A stretch of 64,000 nucleotides of DNA from Microbacterium sp. AK009 (GTDB lineage: Bacteria; Actinomycetota; Actinomycetes; Actinomycetales; Microbacteriaceae). Each line of letters starts with the position of its first letter. Within the stretch, counting starts at the first letter, position 1. The translations under genes were made by a program, and so were the position numbers. The stretch is from contig NZ_JACCCG010000006.1 in NCBI RefSeq assembly GCF_013410955.1, positions 343,722-407,721 of the forward strand, written 5' to 3'. This document shows positions 17,523 to 25,320 of this stretch, one piece after another. The notes under the pieces are model-generated. The model ran no database searches. It was not told where the DNA came from and worked only from the letters and a program-made list of their open reading frames with translations.

Positions 17523-17876
17523 ATGCCGCGGAAGATCACCACCGACGAAGGACGCGCCGCGCTCGACGCCGCACGTCAGCCGGGGGCCGCGCGCCCGGCC
17601 CAGGCCACGGCGGTGCGGTACCTCCTTCAGCTGCTGGCCGAGAAGGCGCCGGGCCGTTCGGTCGAGGTGCGGGTGCCGCCTTTCGGGGCGGTGCAGGTGA
17701 TCGAGGGCCCGCGGCACACCCGCGGAACCCCGCCCAATGTCGTGGAGATGGATGCCGCGACCTGGCTCGCCCTCGCCACCGGCGTGGAGCAGTGGGCCGA
17801 TGCCGCCGCTGCCGGCCGCATCCAGGCATCCGGGGTCCGCGCCGACATCAGTGCGCTCCTGCCGCTGCGGCCTTGA
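17523..17876 (+). CDS. Sterol carrier family protein
   Basis: This 117-residue cytoplasmic protein resembles the small actinobacterial proteins annotated as sterol carrier family, often found beside purD. Conserved-looking features are [29 protein letters not shown] and the C-terminal motif [17 protein letters not shown]. The latter resembles the end of SCP2-like domains, where a Gly/Asp/Ser stretch closes the fold. Ligand and role are unknown. ATG at 17523 is 74 bp from the divergent purD start. The ORF could extend nine codons upstream, but homology-like sequence begins at this ATG. Confidence 0.6.
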   Translation: MPRKITTDEGRAALDAARQPGAARPAQATAVRYLLQLLAEKAPGRSVEVRVPPFGAVQVIEGPRHTRGTPPNVVEMDAATWLALATGVEQWADAAAAGRIQASGVRADISALLPLRP

Positions 17877-17878
17877 CC

Positions 17879-17941
17879 GCTGCGGCCCTCACCCCCACGG
17901 CCCTCACCCCCGCGGCCCTCCCCGCCCGCGGCCCTCACCCC
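17879..17941. repeat. Short tandem repeat of a GCGGCCCTCACCCC word
   Basis: Four imperfect copies of a 14-16-bp word (C/G-CGGCCCTC-CCC) run directly after the sterol-carrier-like stop. The tract fills most of the 90-bp gap before the next gene and contains no gene. Confidence 0.7.
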
Positions 17942-17966
17942 CCATCGCCGGTGCCACAATGAGGGC

Positions 17967-18398
17967 ATGGCGCGCGGCCGCGCCGGCCGCGACGGCTGGC
18001 AGGGAAACCCCGACGACGAACACGTCGTCGATGAGGAGCGCATCCCCGCTGTCGTCCACCGCTCGCCGCGCTACGGCCGGTTCCTCGTCATCGGCGTGCT
18101 CTCGGGCGTCGCGCTGGCGCTCCTGTACGTCTTCGTCGGCAACCCGGGCGGCCCCGCCTCCGACAGCCTCGGGGGCGCGTTCCGCGTCGCCGGGGTGCTG
18201 AGCGTCGTCTTCGCGGGGCTCGGCCTCCTCGTCTCCGCGCTGGTCGTGATCGTCGTCGACGCCGTCATCAGCAGACGGAGGCGGATGCTGCAGGCGCAGC
18301 GCGACACCACACTCGTCGACGATCTGCGCCGCCCCGTCTCCGACGATCCGCCGTCGTGGCGGCCCGCCGACCCCGACCCGAAGAAGCGGCCGCGCTGA
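17967..18398 (+). CDS. Two-TM membrane protein, paralogue of the next gene
   Basis: This 143-residue protein has two predicted transmembrane segments (about residues 40-58 and 72-100), a charged N-terminus and a basic, proline-rich C-terminal tail ending in PKKRPR. Its segment RSPRYGRFLVIGVLSGVA aligns with RSPKYSAFLLAGAALGIL of the gene at 18485, and overall topology matches, so the two look like diverged tandem duplicates. No named family is recognised with confidence. ATG at 17967 is the first start in frame. The gene lies between purD and purMF but its link to purine metabolism, if any, is unknown. Confidence 0.7.
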   Translation: MARGRAGRDGWQGNPDDEHVVDEERIPAVVHRSPRYGRFLVIGVLSGVALALLYVFVGNPGGPASDSLGGAFRVAGVLSVVFAGLGLLVSALVVIVVDAVISRRRRMLQAQRDTTLVDDLRRPVSDDPPSWRPADPDPKKRPR

Positions 18399-18484
18399 TC
18401 GGAGCCCGCGGCCACGATCACTGACTTCGACCGCGCTTGAGAAGACGCGACGCCGCCCGAACCGCAGGGTGGGACAATGGGGTC

Positions 18485-18829
18485 ATGGCAGATCAGCCGC
18501 GTCGACCCGACCTCCAGCCCCCCGCCCGGGATGAGGTCGAGACGGTGTCGGTGCGCCGCTCGCCGAAGTACTCCGCCTTCCTGCTGGCCGGCGCGGCCCT
18601 CGGCATCCTCACCGCCCTCATCCTCACCTTCGGCTTCAACGGCTCCGCCCAGGTGAGCGAGAACACCGGGCTGGAGTACTCCAGCGGTCAGGTGTTCGGG
18701 TTCCTGCTGCTCATCTTCATCCCCGTCGGCCTGGCGGTGATGGGCGCTATCGCGCTGATCCTCGACCGCACCTCGGGGCGTCGCACGCGCCAGGTGCGCG
18801 TGGACCACACCCTCACGCGCGAGGACTGA
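18485..18829 (+). CDS. Two-TM membrane protein, paralogue of the preceding gene
   Basis: This 114-residue protein has two hydrophobic segments (about residues 30-50 and 68-92) separated by a short polar loop, then a basic tail with TSGRRTRQVRVDHTLTRED. It shares the R-S-P-K/R-Y motif and topology with the product of 17967. ATG at 18485 was chosen because the upstream extension is arginine-rich intergenic sequence. Its stop lies 3 bp from the stop of the convergent gene at 18833. Function is unknown. In related genomes such proteins sit near purM/purF, which suggests a conserved neighbourhood. Confidence 0.7.
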   Translation: MADQPRRPDLQPPARDEVETVSVRRSPKYSAFLLAGAALGILTALILTFGFNGSAQVSENTGLEYSSGQVFGFLLLIFIPVGLAVMGAIALILDRTSGRRTRQVRVDHTLTRED

Positions 18830-18832
18830 CCC

Positions 18833-19438
18833 TCACGCCAGTTCGGCGATGATCGGGTGGATCGCGGTGTCGAATGCCGCGATGTCACCACGCAGCCCAT
18901 CGGTGACGGCGATGGTGAGCGACCCGATCCACCACACGCCCCGCTGAGCGAGCGGGAGCACCTGCACGTTCAACTCGAACGAGTGGGCGCGCCGGCCCAC
19001 CTGTCGTTCGTGCTCGGCGATCGCGCTGGCGTACGCGCGGTACGCGCTGTGCGACCCGGCGTCGCGGCTGTAGCGCGCGTGCACCTCCTCAGCGAAGGCC
19101 ACGGCCTCCGGCGCGTGTGGCTCGATCGCCTCGCGCAGCTCGTCCATCCCCTCGGTGGGCAGGGCGACGTACACGCCGAACCCGTCGACGAGGTCGAGCG
19201 GCACGGGCGACGGGTGCGCCTGCGGTTCGACGGTCAGGGCCCAGAACTCCCGCCACTGCCGCTCCAGGAGCGCCTGCGCCCTCTCATTCCGATCATTGGC
19301 GCGGGGAGGGATGCCGCGAAGCGGCGGCAGCTCGTCAGGGGAGCGGATCCCGAGGGCCTGGCGAAGGTAGAGGGCGATCAGCACCGGCCGACCCGCGTCC
19401 TCGCGGATCAGCCACTCGGGACCGCCGGTACCGCCCAT
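18833..19438 (-). CDS. Conserved hypothetical protein upstream of purM
   Basis: This 201-residue soluble protein has no signal peptide or membrane segment. Readable features are an early acidic patch, LLERQWREFWALTVEP in the middle, and a C-terminal half rich in aromatic and charged residues (HARYSRDAGSHSAYRAYASA, GVWWIGSLTIAVTDGLRG). I do not recognise the family. ATG at 19438 (MGGTGGPEWLIRED) was preferred to the longer frame because the extension reaches into the purM promoter region. It is divergent from purM with a 46-bp gap, so promoters must overlap closely. Codon usage is like neighbouring real genes. Confidence 0.7.
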   Translation of the reverse strand: MGGTGGPEWLIREDAGRPVLIALYLRQALGIRSPDELPPLRGIPPRANDRNERAQALLERQWREFWALTVEPQAHPSPVPLDLVDGFGVYVALPTEGMDELREAIEPHAPEAVAFAEEVHARYSRDAGSHSAYRAYASAIAEHERQVGRRAHSFELNVQVLPLAQRGVWWIGSLTIAVTDGLRGDIAAFDTAIHPIIAELA

Positions 19439-19484
19439 GCCGCCAGTGTAAGGGCCCCTGTTTCGGCGCGGGTAGGCTGAGCGG

Positions 19485-20636
19485 GTGGACCGCATCTCTG
19501 GCGACACTTCCCCTCCCTCCCCCGAGAATCCCTACGCAGCCGCAGGGGTCGACACCCAGGCGGGCGACCTGGCTGTGGAGCTGATGAAGGGCGCCGTCGC
19601 GCGCACCCAGGGGCCCGAGGTGCGGGGCGGGGTCGGCGGCTTCGCCGGTCTCTACGACGCCTCCGCGCTCCGCGGGTACGAGCGGCCGCTGCTGGCCACG
19701 AGCACCGATGGCGTGGGCACGAAGGTCGCGATCGCGCAGGCGATCGACAAGCACGACACCATCGGGCTCGACCTCGTGGGCATGGTCATCGACGATATCG
19801 CCGTGGTCGGCGCCCGCCCGCTGTTCATGACCGATTACATCGCCTGCGGGAAGGTCGTCCCGGCCCGCATCGCCGACATCGTCGCGGGCATCGCGCGCGG
19901 CTGCAGCGAGACGGGCGCGGCGCTCGTGGGGGGAGAGACCGCCGAGCATCCGGGACTTCTCGGGCCGAATGACTACGACGTCGCCGGCGCCGCGACCGGT
20001 GTCGTCGAGGCATCCGCTGTTCTCGGCCCCGAGCGCGTGCGCACGGGTGATGTCGTCCTCGCACTGGCATCGAGCGGTCCGCACGCCAACGGATACTCCC
20101 TCATCCGCCACATCATCGCCGGTGCCGGCATCGGCTACGGCGACCACGCCGCCGACTTCGGGTCGACCTGGGGCGAGGCCCTGCTCGAACCGACCCGCCT
20201 GTACACCCGGCCGCTGCTCGACCTCATCGACGAGATCGGTGACGGCGTCCACTCCCTGAGCCACGTCACCGGCGGCGGCATCGCCGCCAACCTCGCCCGG
20301 GTGCTGCCGCGCGGCAGCTGGGTCGAGGTCGACCGCTCGACGTGGGAGCCCCCCGCGGTGTTCCAGGTGCTCGCCGAGCTCGGCGACCTCTCGCTCACCT
20401 CGACCGAGGGCACCTGGAACCTCGGCGTAGGATTCTTCGCCGTCGTCGCCGCCGAGAGAGCGGATGCCGCGGCCGCGGCCCTCCAGCGCGCGGGTATCGC
20501 GACGTGGCAGGTCGGCGTCGTCGGCGACGGCGCCCTGCCCGACGGCGAGTTCGAGCAGGGCGCGAAGGGGGTCGACGGGGGCGCGGTGCGTCTGGTCGGC
20601 GCCTACGGCGGCATCCCCCGGATCGGAGCGAAGTAA
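19485..20636 (+). CDS. purM: Phosphoribosylformylglycinamidine cyclo-ligase
   Basis: This 383-residue AIR synthetase closes the imidazole ring in step five of purine synthesis. It shows the PurM landmarks GVDTQAGDLAVELMKG, TDGVGTKVAIAQ, DDIAVVGARPLFMTDYIACG, GGETAEHPGLL and HVTGGGIAANLARVLP. Start is GTG at 19485. The N-terminal 15 residues are a Ser/Pro-rich extension typical of actinobacterial members. It lies 6 bp upstream of purF, so the two are co-transcribed. In many Actinobacteria the order is purF-purM, so here the pair is reversed. Confidence 0.97.
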   Translation: MDRISGDTSPPSPENPYAAAGVDTQAGDLAVELMKGAVARTQGPEVRGGVGGFAGLYDASALRGYERPLLATSTDGVGTKVAIAQAIDKHDTIGLDLVGMVIDDIAVVGARPLFMTDYIACGKVVPARIADIVAGIARGCSETGAALVGGETAEHPGLLGPNDYDVAGAATGVVEASAVLGPERVRTGDVVLALASSGPHANGYSLIRHIIAGAGIGYGDHAADFGSTWGEALLEPTRLYTRPLLDLIDEIGDGVHSLSHVTGGGIAANLARVLPRGSWVEVDRSTWEPPAVFQVLAELGDLSLTSTEGTWNLGVGFFAVVAAERADAAAAALQRAGIATWQVGVVGDGALPDGEFEQGAKGVDGGAVRLVGAYGGIPRIGAK

Positions 20637-20642
20637 CACCAC

Positions 20643-22103
20643 ATGTGCGGAATCGTCGGGATGGTCGGGCGCGGGAGCGTCAACCAGGAGATCTACGACT
20701 CGCTCCTCCTCCTCCAGCACCGGGGGCAGGACTCCACGGGCATCGCCACGGCGGAGCCGGGCGGCGCGGTGCACATGCACAAGGCGCGCGGGATGGTGCG
20801 CGAGGCCTTCCGCACCCGTGACATGCGGGCGCTGCTCGGCACGATCGGCCTGGGCCACGTCCGCTACGCCACCAAGGGCACGGCCTCGAGCGAGGAGGAG
20901 GCGCAGCCGTTCTACGTCAACGCCCCCTACGGCATCGTGCTCATCCACAACGGCAACCTCACCAACACCCGCGAGCTCACCGACGAGCTCTTCCACAAAG
21001 ACCGCCGGCACCTGAACACCTCCAGCGACACCGAGCTGCTCGTGAACGTGCTCGGCGGTGAGCTGCAGTCGACGATCTCCGGCCCCGACCTCGATCCCGA
21101 CCAGGTGTTCGATGCGGTCACCCGTGTCCACGAGCGGGTGGAGGGGTCGTACGCGGCGATCGCGCTCATCGCCGGACACGGCCTGCTCGCCTTCCGCGAC
21201 CCGTTCGGCATCCGGCCGCTGATCCTCGGCACCCGCCGTCACGACGACGGACACTACGAGTGGGTCGTCACCAGCGAGAGCCTCGTGCTCGAGAACGGCG
21301 AGTTCGAGGTGGTGCGCGACGTCGACCCGGGCGAAGCCGTCTTCATCGATCTGGAGGGGCAGCTGCACACCCGCCAGTGCGCGTCGGATCCGAAACTCGT
21401 GCCGTGCTCGTTCGAGTACGTCTACCTCGCCCGCCCCGACTCGATCATGAACGGCATCTCGGTGTACGAGGCCCGCCTGCGCATGGGCGAGCGCCTGGCC
21501 GACACCATCGCGAAGTACACCCCGCCCGGGGCGATCGACGTGGTCATGCCGATCCCCGACTCGTCGCGACCGGCGGCGATGCAGGTGGCGCGCAAACTCG
21601 GCATCGAGTACCGCGAGGGCTTCTACAAGAACCGGTACATCGGCCGGACGTTCATCATGCCCGGGCAGGCGGTGCGCAAGAAGAGCGTGCGTCAGAAGCT
21701 CAACGCGATGTCGAGCGAGTTCAAGGGGAAGAACGTCCTCCTCATCGACGACTCCATCGTGCGCGGCACGACGTCGAAGGAGATCATCCAGATGGCCCGG
21801 GATGCGGGGGCGAAGAGCGTCACGTTCGCCTCCGCCGCGCCGCCCGTGCGCTACCCCCACGTCTACGGGATCAACATGCCCTCGCGGCTGGAGCTCGTCG
21901 CCCACGGGCGGACGATCCCCGAGATCGCCGCTGAACTCGGGGCGGACTACATGGTCTACCAGGAGGTCGAGGACCTGAAGGCGGCGATCCTCGAGGGCTC
22001 GGACATCGAGGACCTCGACATGAGCTGCTTCGACGGCCGCTACGTCACCGGCACGGTGACGGAGGAGTACCTCGCCTGGGTGGAAGGCTCCCAGGAGAGC
22101 TGA
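20643..22103 (+). CDS. purF: Amidophosphoribosyltransferase
   Basis: This 486-residue enzyme commits PRPP to purine synthesis using glutamine. The nucleophile is Cys2 (MCGIVGMVG), directly after the initiator. There is no propeptide. The N-terminal glutaminase contains LLLLQHRGQDSTGIA and GHVRYATKG. The PRPP-binding loop VLLIDDSIVRGTTSKE lies in the phosphoribosyltransferase domain. RREGFYKN-like residues read YREGFYKNRYIGRTFI. Length is normal. It is second in the purMF unit. A hairpin of the doubled-arm family lies 60 bp downstream. Confidence 0.97.
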   Translation: MCGIVGMVGRGSVNQEIYDSLLLLQHRGQDSTGIATAEPGGAVHMHKARGMVREAFRTRDMRALLGTIGLGHVRYATKGTASSEEEAQPFYVNAPYGIVLIHNGNLTNTRELTDELFHKDRRHLNTSSDTELLVNVLGGELQSTISGPDLDPDQVFDAVTRVHERVEGSYAAIALIAGHGLLAFRDPFGIRPLILGTRRHDDGHYEWVVTSESLVLENGEFEVVRDVDPGEAVFIDLEGQLHTRQCASDPKLVPCSFEYVYLARPDSIMNGISVYEARLRMGERLADTIAKYTPPGAIDVVMPIPDSSRPAAMQVARKLGIEYREGFYKNRYIGRTFIMPGQAVRKKSVRQKLNAMSSEFKGKNVLLIDDSIVRGTTSKEIIQMARDAGAKSVTFASAAPPVRYPHVYGINMPSRLELVAHGRTIPEIAAELGADYMVYQEVEDLKAAILEGSDIEDLDMSCFDGRYVTGTVTEEYLAWVEGSQES

Positions 22104-22163
22104 GCGCCGGCGCCGCCTCGCTCCCGCGCGCCCGCGCGCGCCGCGTGCATGGTTCTCACCAAG

Positions 22164-22231
22164 CTCGGAGAATCGCGCGAAACTCGGAAGCTTTCGGGGC
22201 GAATCGTCCGAAGTACGCGCGATTCTCCGAC
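22164..22231. repeat. Nested doubled-arm hairpin (element A)
   Basis: The layout is 6-13-6-18-6-13-6. CTCGGA sits at 22164 and again at 22183, with GAATCGCGCGAAA between. In the other arm TCCGAA (22207) and TCCGAC (22226) flank GTACGCGCGATTC. CGGAGAATCGCGCG pairs perfectly with CGCGCGATTCTCCG (14 bp). It lies between purF and the PGPGW protein gene. The 13-nt inter-hexamer sequences are almost the same as in the element at 40842. Confidence 0.8.
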
Positions 22232-22333
22232 GACGCGGAGCGGCAGCCGGGGGCCCGAGCCGGCGGCGCGGCGTGGGGCGTCTGCCCACCCGCCTCCCAG
22301 CCCTTTCGCGAGCTGCGTTGGTACCGTCGCGGG

Positions 22334-22723
22334 GTGTCCGCATCCGCGAACCCCGACCCGCAGCCGGCCGAGGCCGATGGACTCGAACGCGAGATCCGCA
22401 CTGAGATCGTCGAGGCCGAACGGCCCGACCGCCCCATCCGCAAGACACTGCGACGTGCGCGGGCGTGGGTCGCGGGTCATCCGCTCCTCGAACGGTTCTA
22501 CCGCGTCGGGGTCGCGGTCTTCGGGGGAGTCCTGGCGCTGGGCGGACTGATCCTCGTCCCGCTCCCCGGGCCCGGCTGGCTGGTCGTGTTCCTCGGCCTC
22601 GCGGTGCTCGGCACCGAGTTCCACTGGGCGCGGCGGATCGCCGCCTGGCTCAAGCGTCAGCTCGACCGGTTCTGGGCCTGGTGGCGACAGTACCGCGCAC
22701 AACGAGCCGCCCGCCGGGTGTAG
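22334..22723 (+). CDS. TIGR02611 family PGPGW membrane protein
   Basis: This 129-residue membrane protein carries the hallmark PLPGPGWLVVFLGLAVLGTEF (here residues about 76-96), defining the PGPGW/TIGR02611 group of small actinobacterial membrane proteins of unknown function. Two hydrophobic segments flank that motif. The C-terminal helix is Arg/Trp-rich (WLKRQLDRFWAWWRQYRAQR). GTG at 22334 was chosen because the frame further upstream is shadow through the doubled-arm hairpin. It is likely monocistronic. The next gene runs the other way. Confidence 0.82.
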   Translation: MSASANPDPQPAEADGLEREIRTEIVEAERPDRPIRKTLRRARAWVAGHPLLERFYRVGVAVFGGVLALGGLILVPLPGPGWLVVFLGLAVLGTEFHWARRIAAWLKRQLDRFWAWWRQYRAQRAARRV

Positions 22724-22779
22724 CGGAGGTCCCAGCCGTCAGGGCACGGGAATGACGCAGCGGTCGGAACGACGGGCTG

Positions 22780-22947
22780 TCAGGCCTTCTCGTCCTCGTA
22801 CTCGTCCGCCCACTTGTCGACGTACTCGTCTTCACGAGTCGGGGAGCCGAGCTCGCGTTCGAGTGCAGAGTAGTTGATGCTCTGCATGTCGTACTTGAGC
22901 TCACGGGCGATCTTGGTGTTCTTCGCCTTCTGTCGGCCACGCCCCAT
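22780..22947 (-). CDS. DUF3073 protein
   Basis: This 55-residue basic/acidic protein begins MGRGRQKAKNTKIARELKYD, the diagnostic N-terminus of DUF3073, an actinobacterial family found next to purF/purM in many genomes. The C-terminal half is acidic (EDEYVDKWADEYEDEKA). ATG at 22947 was selected because the family starts precisely there. The longer frame is intergenic. Function is unknown. The small, charged, disordered-looking make-up suggests a nucleic-acid or ribosome-associated role, which is speculation. Confidence 0.88.
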   Translation of the reverse strand: MGRGRQKAKNTKIARELKYDMQSINYSALERELGSPTREDEYVDKWADEYEDEKA

Positions 22948-23109
22948 GCGAGACCCCCTCATGTCTGAGCCGCGGGGTGTTGTGCGCGGGCTGTCCGCGA
23001 CGGTTACCCGGGCAATCACGAATCCGGCAACGAACCGGCAAGAGTAGCATTCAGAATATCACGGCGCCCCGCCCGACCGGCGGCCCCACGACTGGTGAAA
23101 CGAGGATAT

Positions 23110-23643
23110 ATGAGCGCGGCGGAATCCCAGACGGCGGGAATCGATATCGAGGCCCTGCGCGGTGCGGTCGTCGCCGGGGTCATCCCGGGTCAGTCGCCCC
23201 GCGTCCTGAACGAGGCGGGCCGCTACGCGCAGCTCCTCGGGGTGCCCCTCGTCGTGGTTCACGTCGACGTCACCCGCTTCGTCACGTACGAAGATCCCGA
23301 CGGCTACGTCCACTCGGCGCCGATCGACATCAACATCGCCTCCGGCGAGGCAGACCTGAAGCTCATCGAACAGGCGGCCGCGGCGGCCCTCGACGGGCAC
23401 GGTGTCGACTGGCGCGTGCATCAGCTGGTCGGTGACCCTGCGCTGGCGATGAAGCACTTCGCCGACAAGATCGACGCGAAGCTCCTCGTCGTCGGCACCC
23501 GCAAGCGCGGAATCGGCGAATCGATCCGCGAGTTCTTCACCGGATCGGTCGCCGCGCGCCTGGCCCACCGTCAGCGCCGGTCGATCCTCGTCGTTCCCCT
23601 GGGCGAGCCGGTGCCCGAGGACGAGGAGATCTGGCCGGCGTGA
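23110..23643 (+). CDS. Universal stress protein, ATP-binding type
   Basis: This 177-residue UspA-domain protein has a Rossmann-like start GAVVAGVIPGQSPRVLNEAGRYA. Its C-terminal nucleotide loop runs from VVGTRKRG to GSVAARLAHRQRRSILVVP and follows the G-x2-G-x9-G-S/T pattern of ATP-binding Usps. Length is one domain. ATG at 23110 is preceded by GAGG at 23102-23105. An in-frame ATG 15 bp upstream is less likely. Such proteins help survival under starvation or oxygen stress. The specific role is unknown. The gene faces the padR gene, with 12 bp between stops. Confidence 0.88.
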   Translation: MSAAESQTAGIDIEALRGAVVAGVIPGQSPRVLNEAGRYAQLLGVPLVVVHVDVTRFVTYEDPDGYVHSAPIDINIASGEADLKLIEQAAAAALDGHGVDWRVHQLVGDPALAMKHFADKIDAKLLVVGTRKRGIGESIREFFTGSVAARLAHRQRRSILVVPLGEPVPEDEEIWPA

Positions 23644-23655
23644 CGGTCGGGCAGG

Positions 23656-24267
23656 TCAGCCGCGCAGGGCGCGGGTGATCTCGCGCGAGATCTCGTCGAG
23701 GTCGTCGATGAGCCGGTCGACGACGGATGACGGCAGCTCGCCGCCTCGCGCGACGTGCGTCCTCAGGTCTCCCCGGATGCGGGCGCGGAACTCGGTGAGC
23801 GCCGCGTCGGCGCGACTCAGCTGGCCGCGACTGCGTCCGCGCGGGTCATCCGTCATGGTGCGCACCGATTCGGTGCTCGCGCGTTCGTCGACGCGGGCGG
23901 CGGCGAGGTCGGCGCGCAGGCTCTTCATCGCCTCGCGGACGCTGCCGCGCACCCCCTCGGCGATCAGTCGCACCGAGTCGCTGAGCCCCGCTTCGATCCC
24001 CTCGAGGTCGCCGGCGCGGGCGCGCACCTCGGCGCGGCCGGCGTCGGTGATCTCGTAGACGGTCTTTCGGCCGTCGACGGTCTTGGTCACCAGGCCCTCC
24101 TCTTCCAGCTTGGCCAGCCGCGGGTAGATGGTTCCCGCGCTGGGCGTGTAGGTGCCGCCCGTGCGATCGGCGAGGGCCTGCATCACGTCGTAGCCGTGGC
24201 GCGGCCCCTCGTCGAGGAGGTTCAGCAGGTACAGGCGCAGGTCGCCGTGCGAGAACACCGGCGTCAT
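23656..24267 (-). CDS. PadR family transcriptional regulator
   Basis: This 203-residue regulator has a PadR winged helix at residues 5-85, with LRLYLLNLLDEGPRHGYDVMQ, TYTPSAGTIYPRLAKLEEEGLV and TVYEITDAG. A longer-than-usual C-terminal helical region with many Arg, Asp and Ser residues follows. It overlaps the DUF4097 gene by 4 bp (ATGA) and is second in that unit. This is the familiar pairing of PadR with a beta-solenoid DUF4097 protein. Two CGATATATCG-type dyads just upstream of the unit are the likely binding sites, giving autoregulation. The signal sensed is unknown. Confidence 0.9.
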   Translation of the reverse strand: MTPVFSHGDLRLYLLNLLDEGPRHGYDVMQALADRTGGTYTPSAGTIYPRLAKLEEEGLVTKTVDGRKTVYEITDAGRAEVRARAGDLEGIEAGLSDSVRLIAEGVRGSVREAMKSLRADLAAARVDERASTESVRTMTDDPRGRSRGQLSRADAALTEFRARIRGDLRTHVARGGELPSSVVDRLIDDLDEISREITRALRG

Positions 24268-25160
24268 GACCAGTCCGCCTCGCGGCGCGTCTCGGCGCCC
24301 TCGACCTGAGCGGCGGGAGCCTCGGCGGGGGTCACGCGCGCCGCCCGGCGGAGCACGGTCAGATCTCCCGACACGGAGTTCGCGCGCACGTCGACGAACG
24401 AGCCGCTGAGTTCGCCCGTCGACCCGCTGTAGCCGGTCGGCCCGCGTCCCGAGCGCACGACGCCGTCGATCTGGATCCGGCCGCTGACGCTGCGCACGAC
24501 GTAGTTGGCCGGCAGCGCCTCGTCGAGGCGGACGGTCGCATCGCCGCTGACGGTGTTGAGGTTCACGCTCTGCAGGTTGCCGGTCGAGTCGACCAGCATG
24601 GCGCCGGACGCCGTGTCGATCGTGGCCTTGCGCAGTTCGCCGGTGGCGGTCACATCGCCCGAGACGCTGTTGGCCGTGAGGCCGCCGACGAGCTCGCGCA
24701 CCTGCACGTCGCCCGAGACCGCATTGGCCGTGAGGTTGCCGGTGTGGCCGTCGACGATGATGTCGCCCGACACGGTGTTGACGCGGGCGTCGTTGCGCAA
24801 CCCCGTGATGAGCGCGCTCGCGCTGACGACACCGAGATTGAGCGCCACGGAACGGGGAACGGCGACGCTGATCTCGGCGCGCGGGCCGCCGGCGCCGAAG
24901 TTGCGGAACACCTCGAGGAAGTTGTCCCAGCGCAGCTGCGGGTGGTCGATCTCGACGGTGCTTCCCGCCGCGCCGTCGCCGGTGACTTCGATGCGGAGGT
25001 CTTTGACGGTGACCGAATGCACCTCGATGCGCGCACCGGGCTCGTCGTGGGCGACGACGTCGATCTGACCGCCGACGAGCCCGATCTTGAGCGCGGCGAC
25101 GTGCTCGAGGTCGATGACGCGGGTTTCGCCCGGGTGGATTATCCACTTCTCCAGACTCAT
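24264..25160 (-). CDS. DUF4097 beta-strand repeat protein
   Basis: This 298-residue protein is built from short repeated strands (SGDVTATGELRKATIDTASG, VSGDATVRL and similar), the pattern of the DUF4097/toastrack right-handed beta fold. It has no signal peptide or membrane anchor. In other bacteria such proteins are found with PadR regulators and membrane-stress genes. Their biochemical role is not established. ATG at 25160 (MSLEKWIIHPGETRV) is preferred to an upstream extension that reads through the operator region. It is the first gene of a two-gene operon with padR. Confidence 0.85.
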   Translation of the reverse strand: MSLEKWIIHPGETRVIDLEHVAALKIGLVGGQIDVVAHDEPGARIEVHSVTVKDLRIEVTGDGAAGSTVEIDHPQLRWDNFLEVFRNFGAGGPRAEISVAVPRSVALNLGVVSASALITGLRNDARVNTVSGDIIVDGHTGNLTANAVSGDVQVRELVGGLTANSVSGDVTATGELRKATIDTASGAMLVDSTGNLQSVNLNTVSGDATVRLDEALPANYVVRSVSGRIQIDGVVRSGRGPTGYSGSTGELSGSFVDVRANSVSGDLTVLRRAARVTPAEAPAAQVEGAETRREADWS

Positions 25161-25180
25161 GACTCCTCCAAACTGCGAGA

Positions 25181-25226
25181 CGCGATATATCTCGTTGATG
25201 GCCAGGCTAACACGATATATCGCGTT
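25181..25226. promoter_or_regulatory. Paired operator dyads for the PadR regulator
   Basis: Two AT-rich dyads interrupt very GC-rich DNA: CGCGATATATCTCG centred at 25187/25188 and ACGATATATCGCG centred at 25217/25218. CGATATATCG at 25213-25222 is a perfect palindrome. The centres are 30 bp apart, about three helical turns, so two dimers would bind one face. They lie 20-65 bp upstream of the DUF4097-padR unit. Confidence 0.75.
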
Positions 25227-25263
25227 GCGCCAGGTTCGATGCACAGATCGACGCGGTCAGGAG

Positions 25264-25294
25264 TTGACCTTGACGCGACGTCAACCCGTACCGT
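25264..25294 (+). promoter_or_regulatory. MerR-type promoter with 19-bp spacer and operator dyad
   Basis: TTGACC at 25264-25269 and TACCGT at 25289-25294 are separated by 19 bp, the elongated spacer typical of MerR-activated promoters. Within the spacer TTGACG-CGA-CGTCAA (25270-25284) is a perfect inverted repeat, the expected MerR site. It drives the MerR gene at 25321, implying autoactivation. Confidence 0.75.
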
Positions 25295-25320
25295 CGGAGA
25301 AGAAGAAGGGAGGATGCCAC

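Noticed and set aside
19335..22448. 1037-codon minus-strand frame opposite purM-purF
   Set aside because: PurM and PurF are certain on the plus strand, and the antisense frame has shadow composition.
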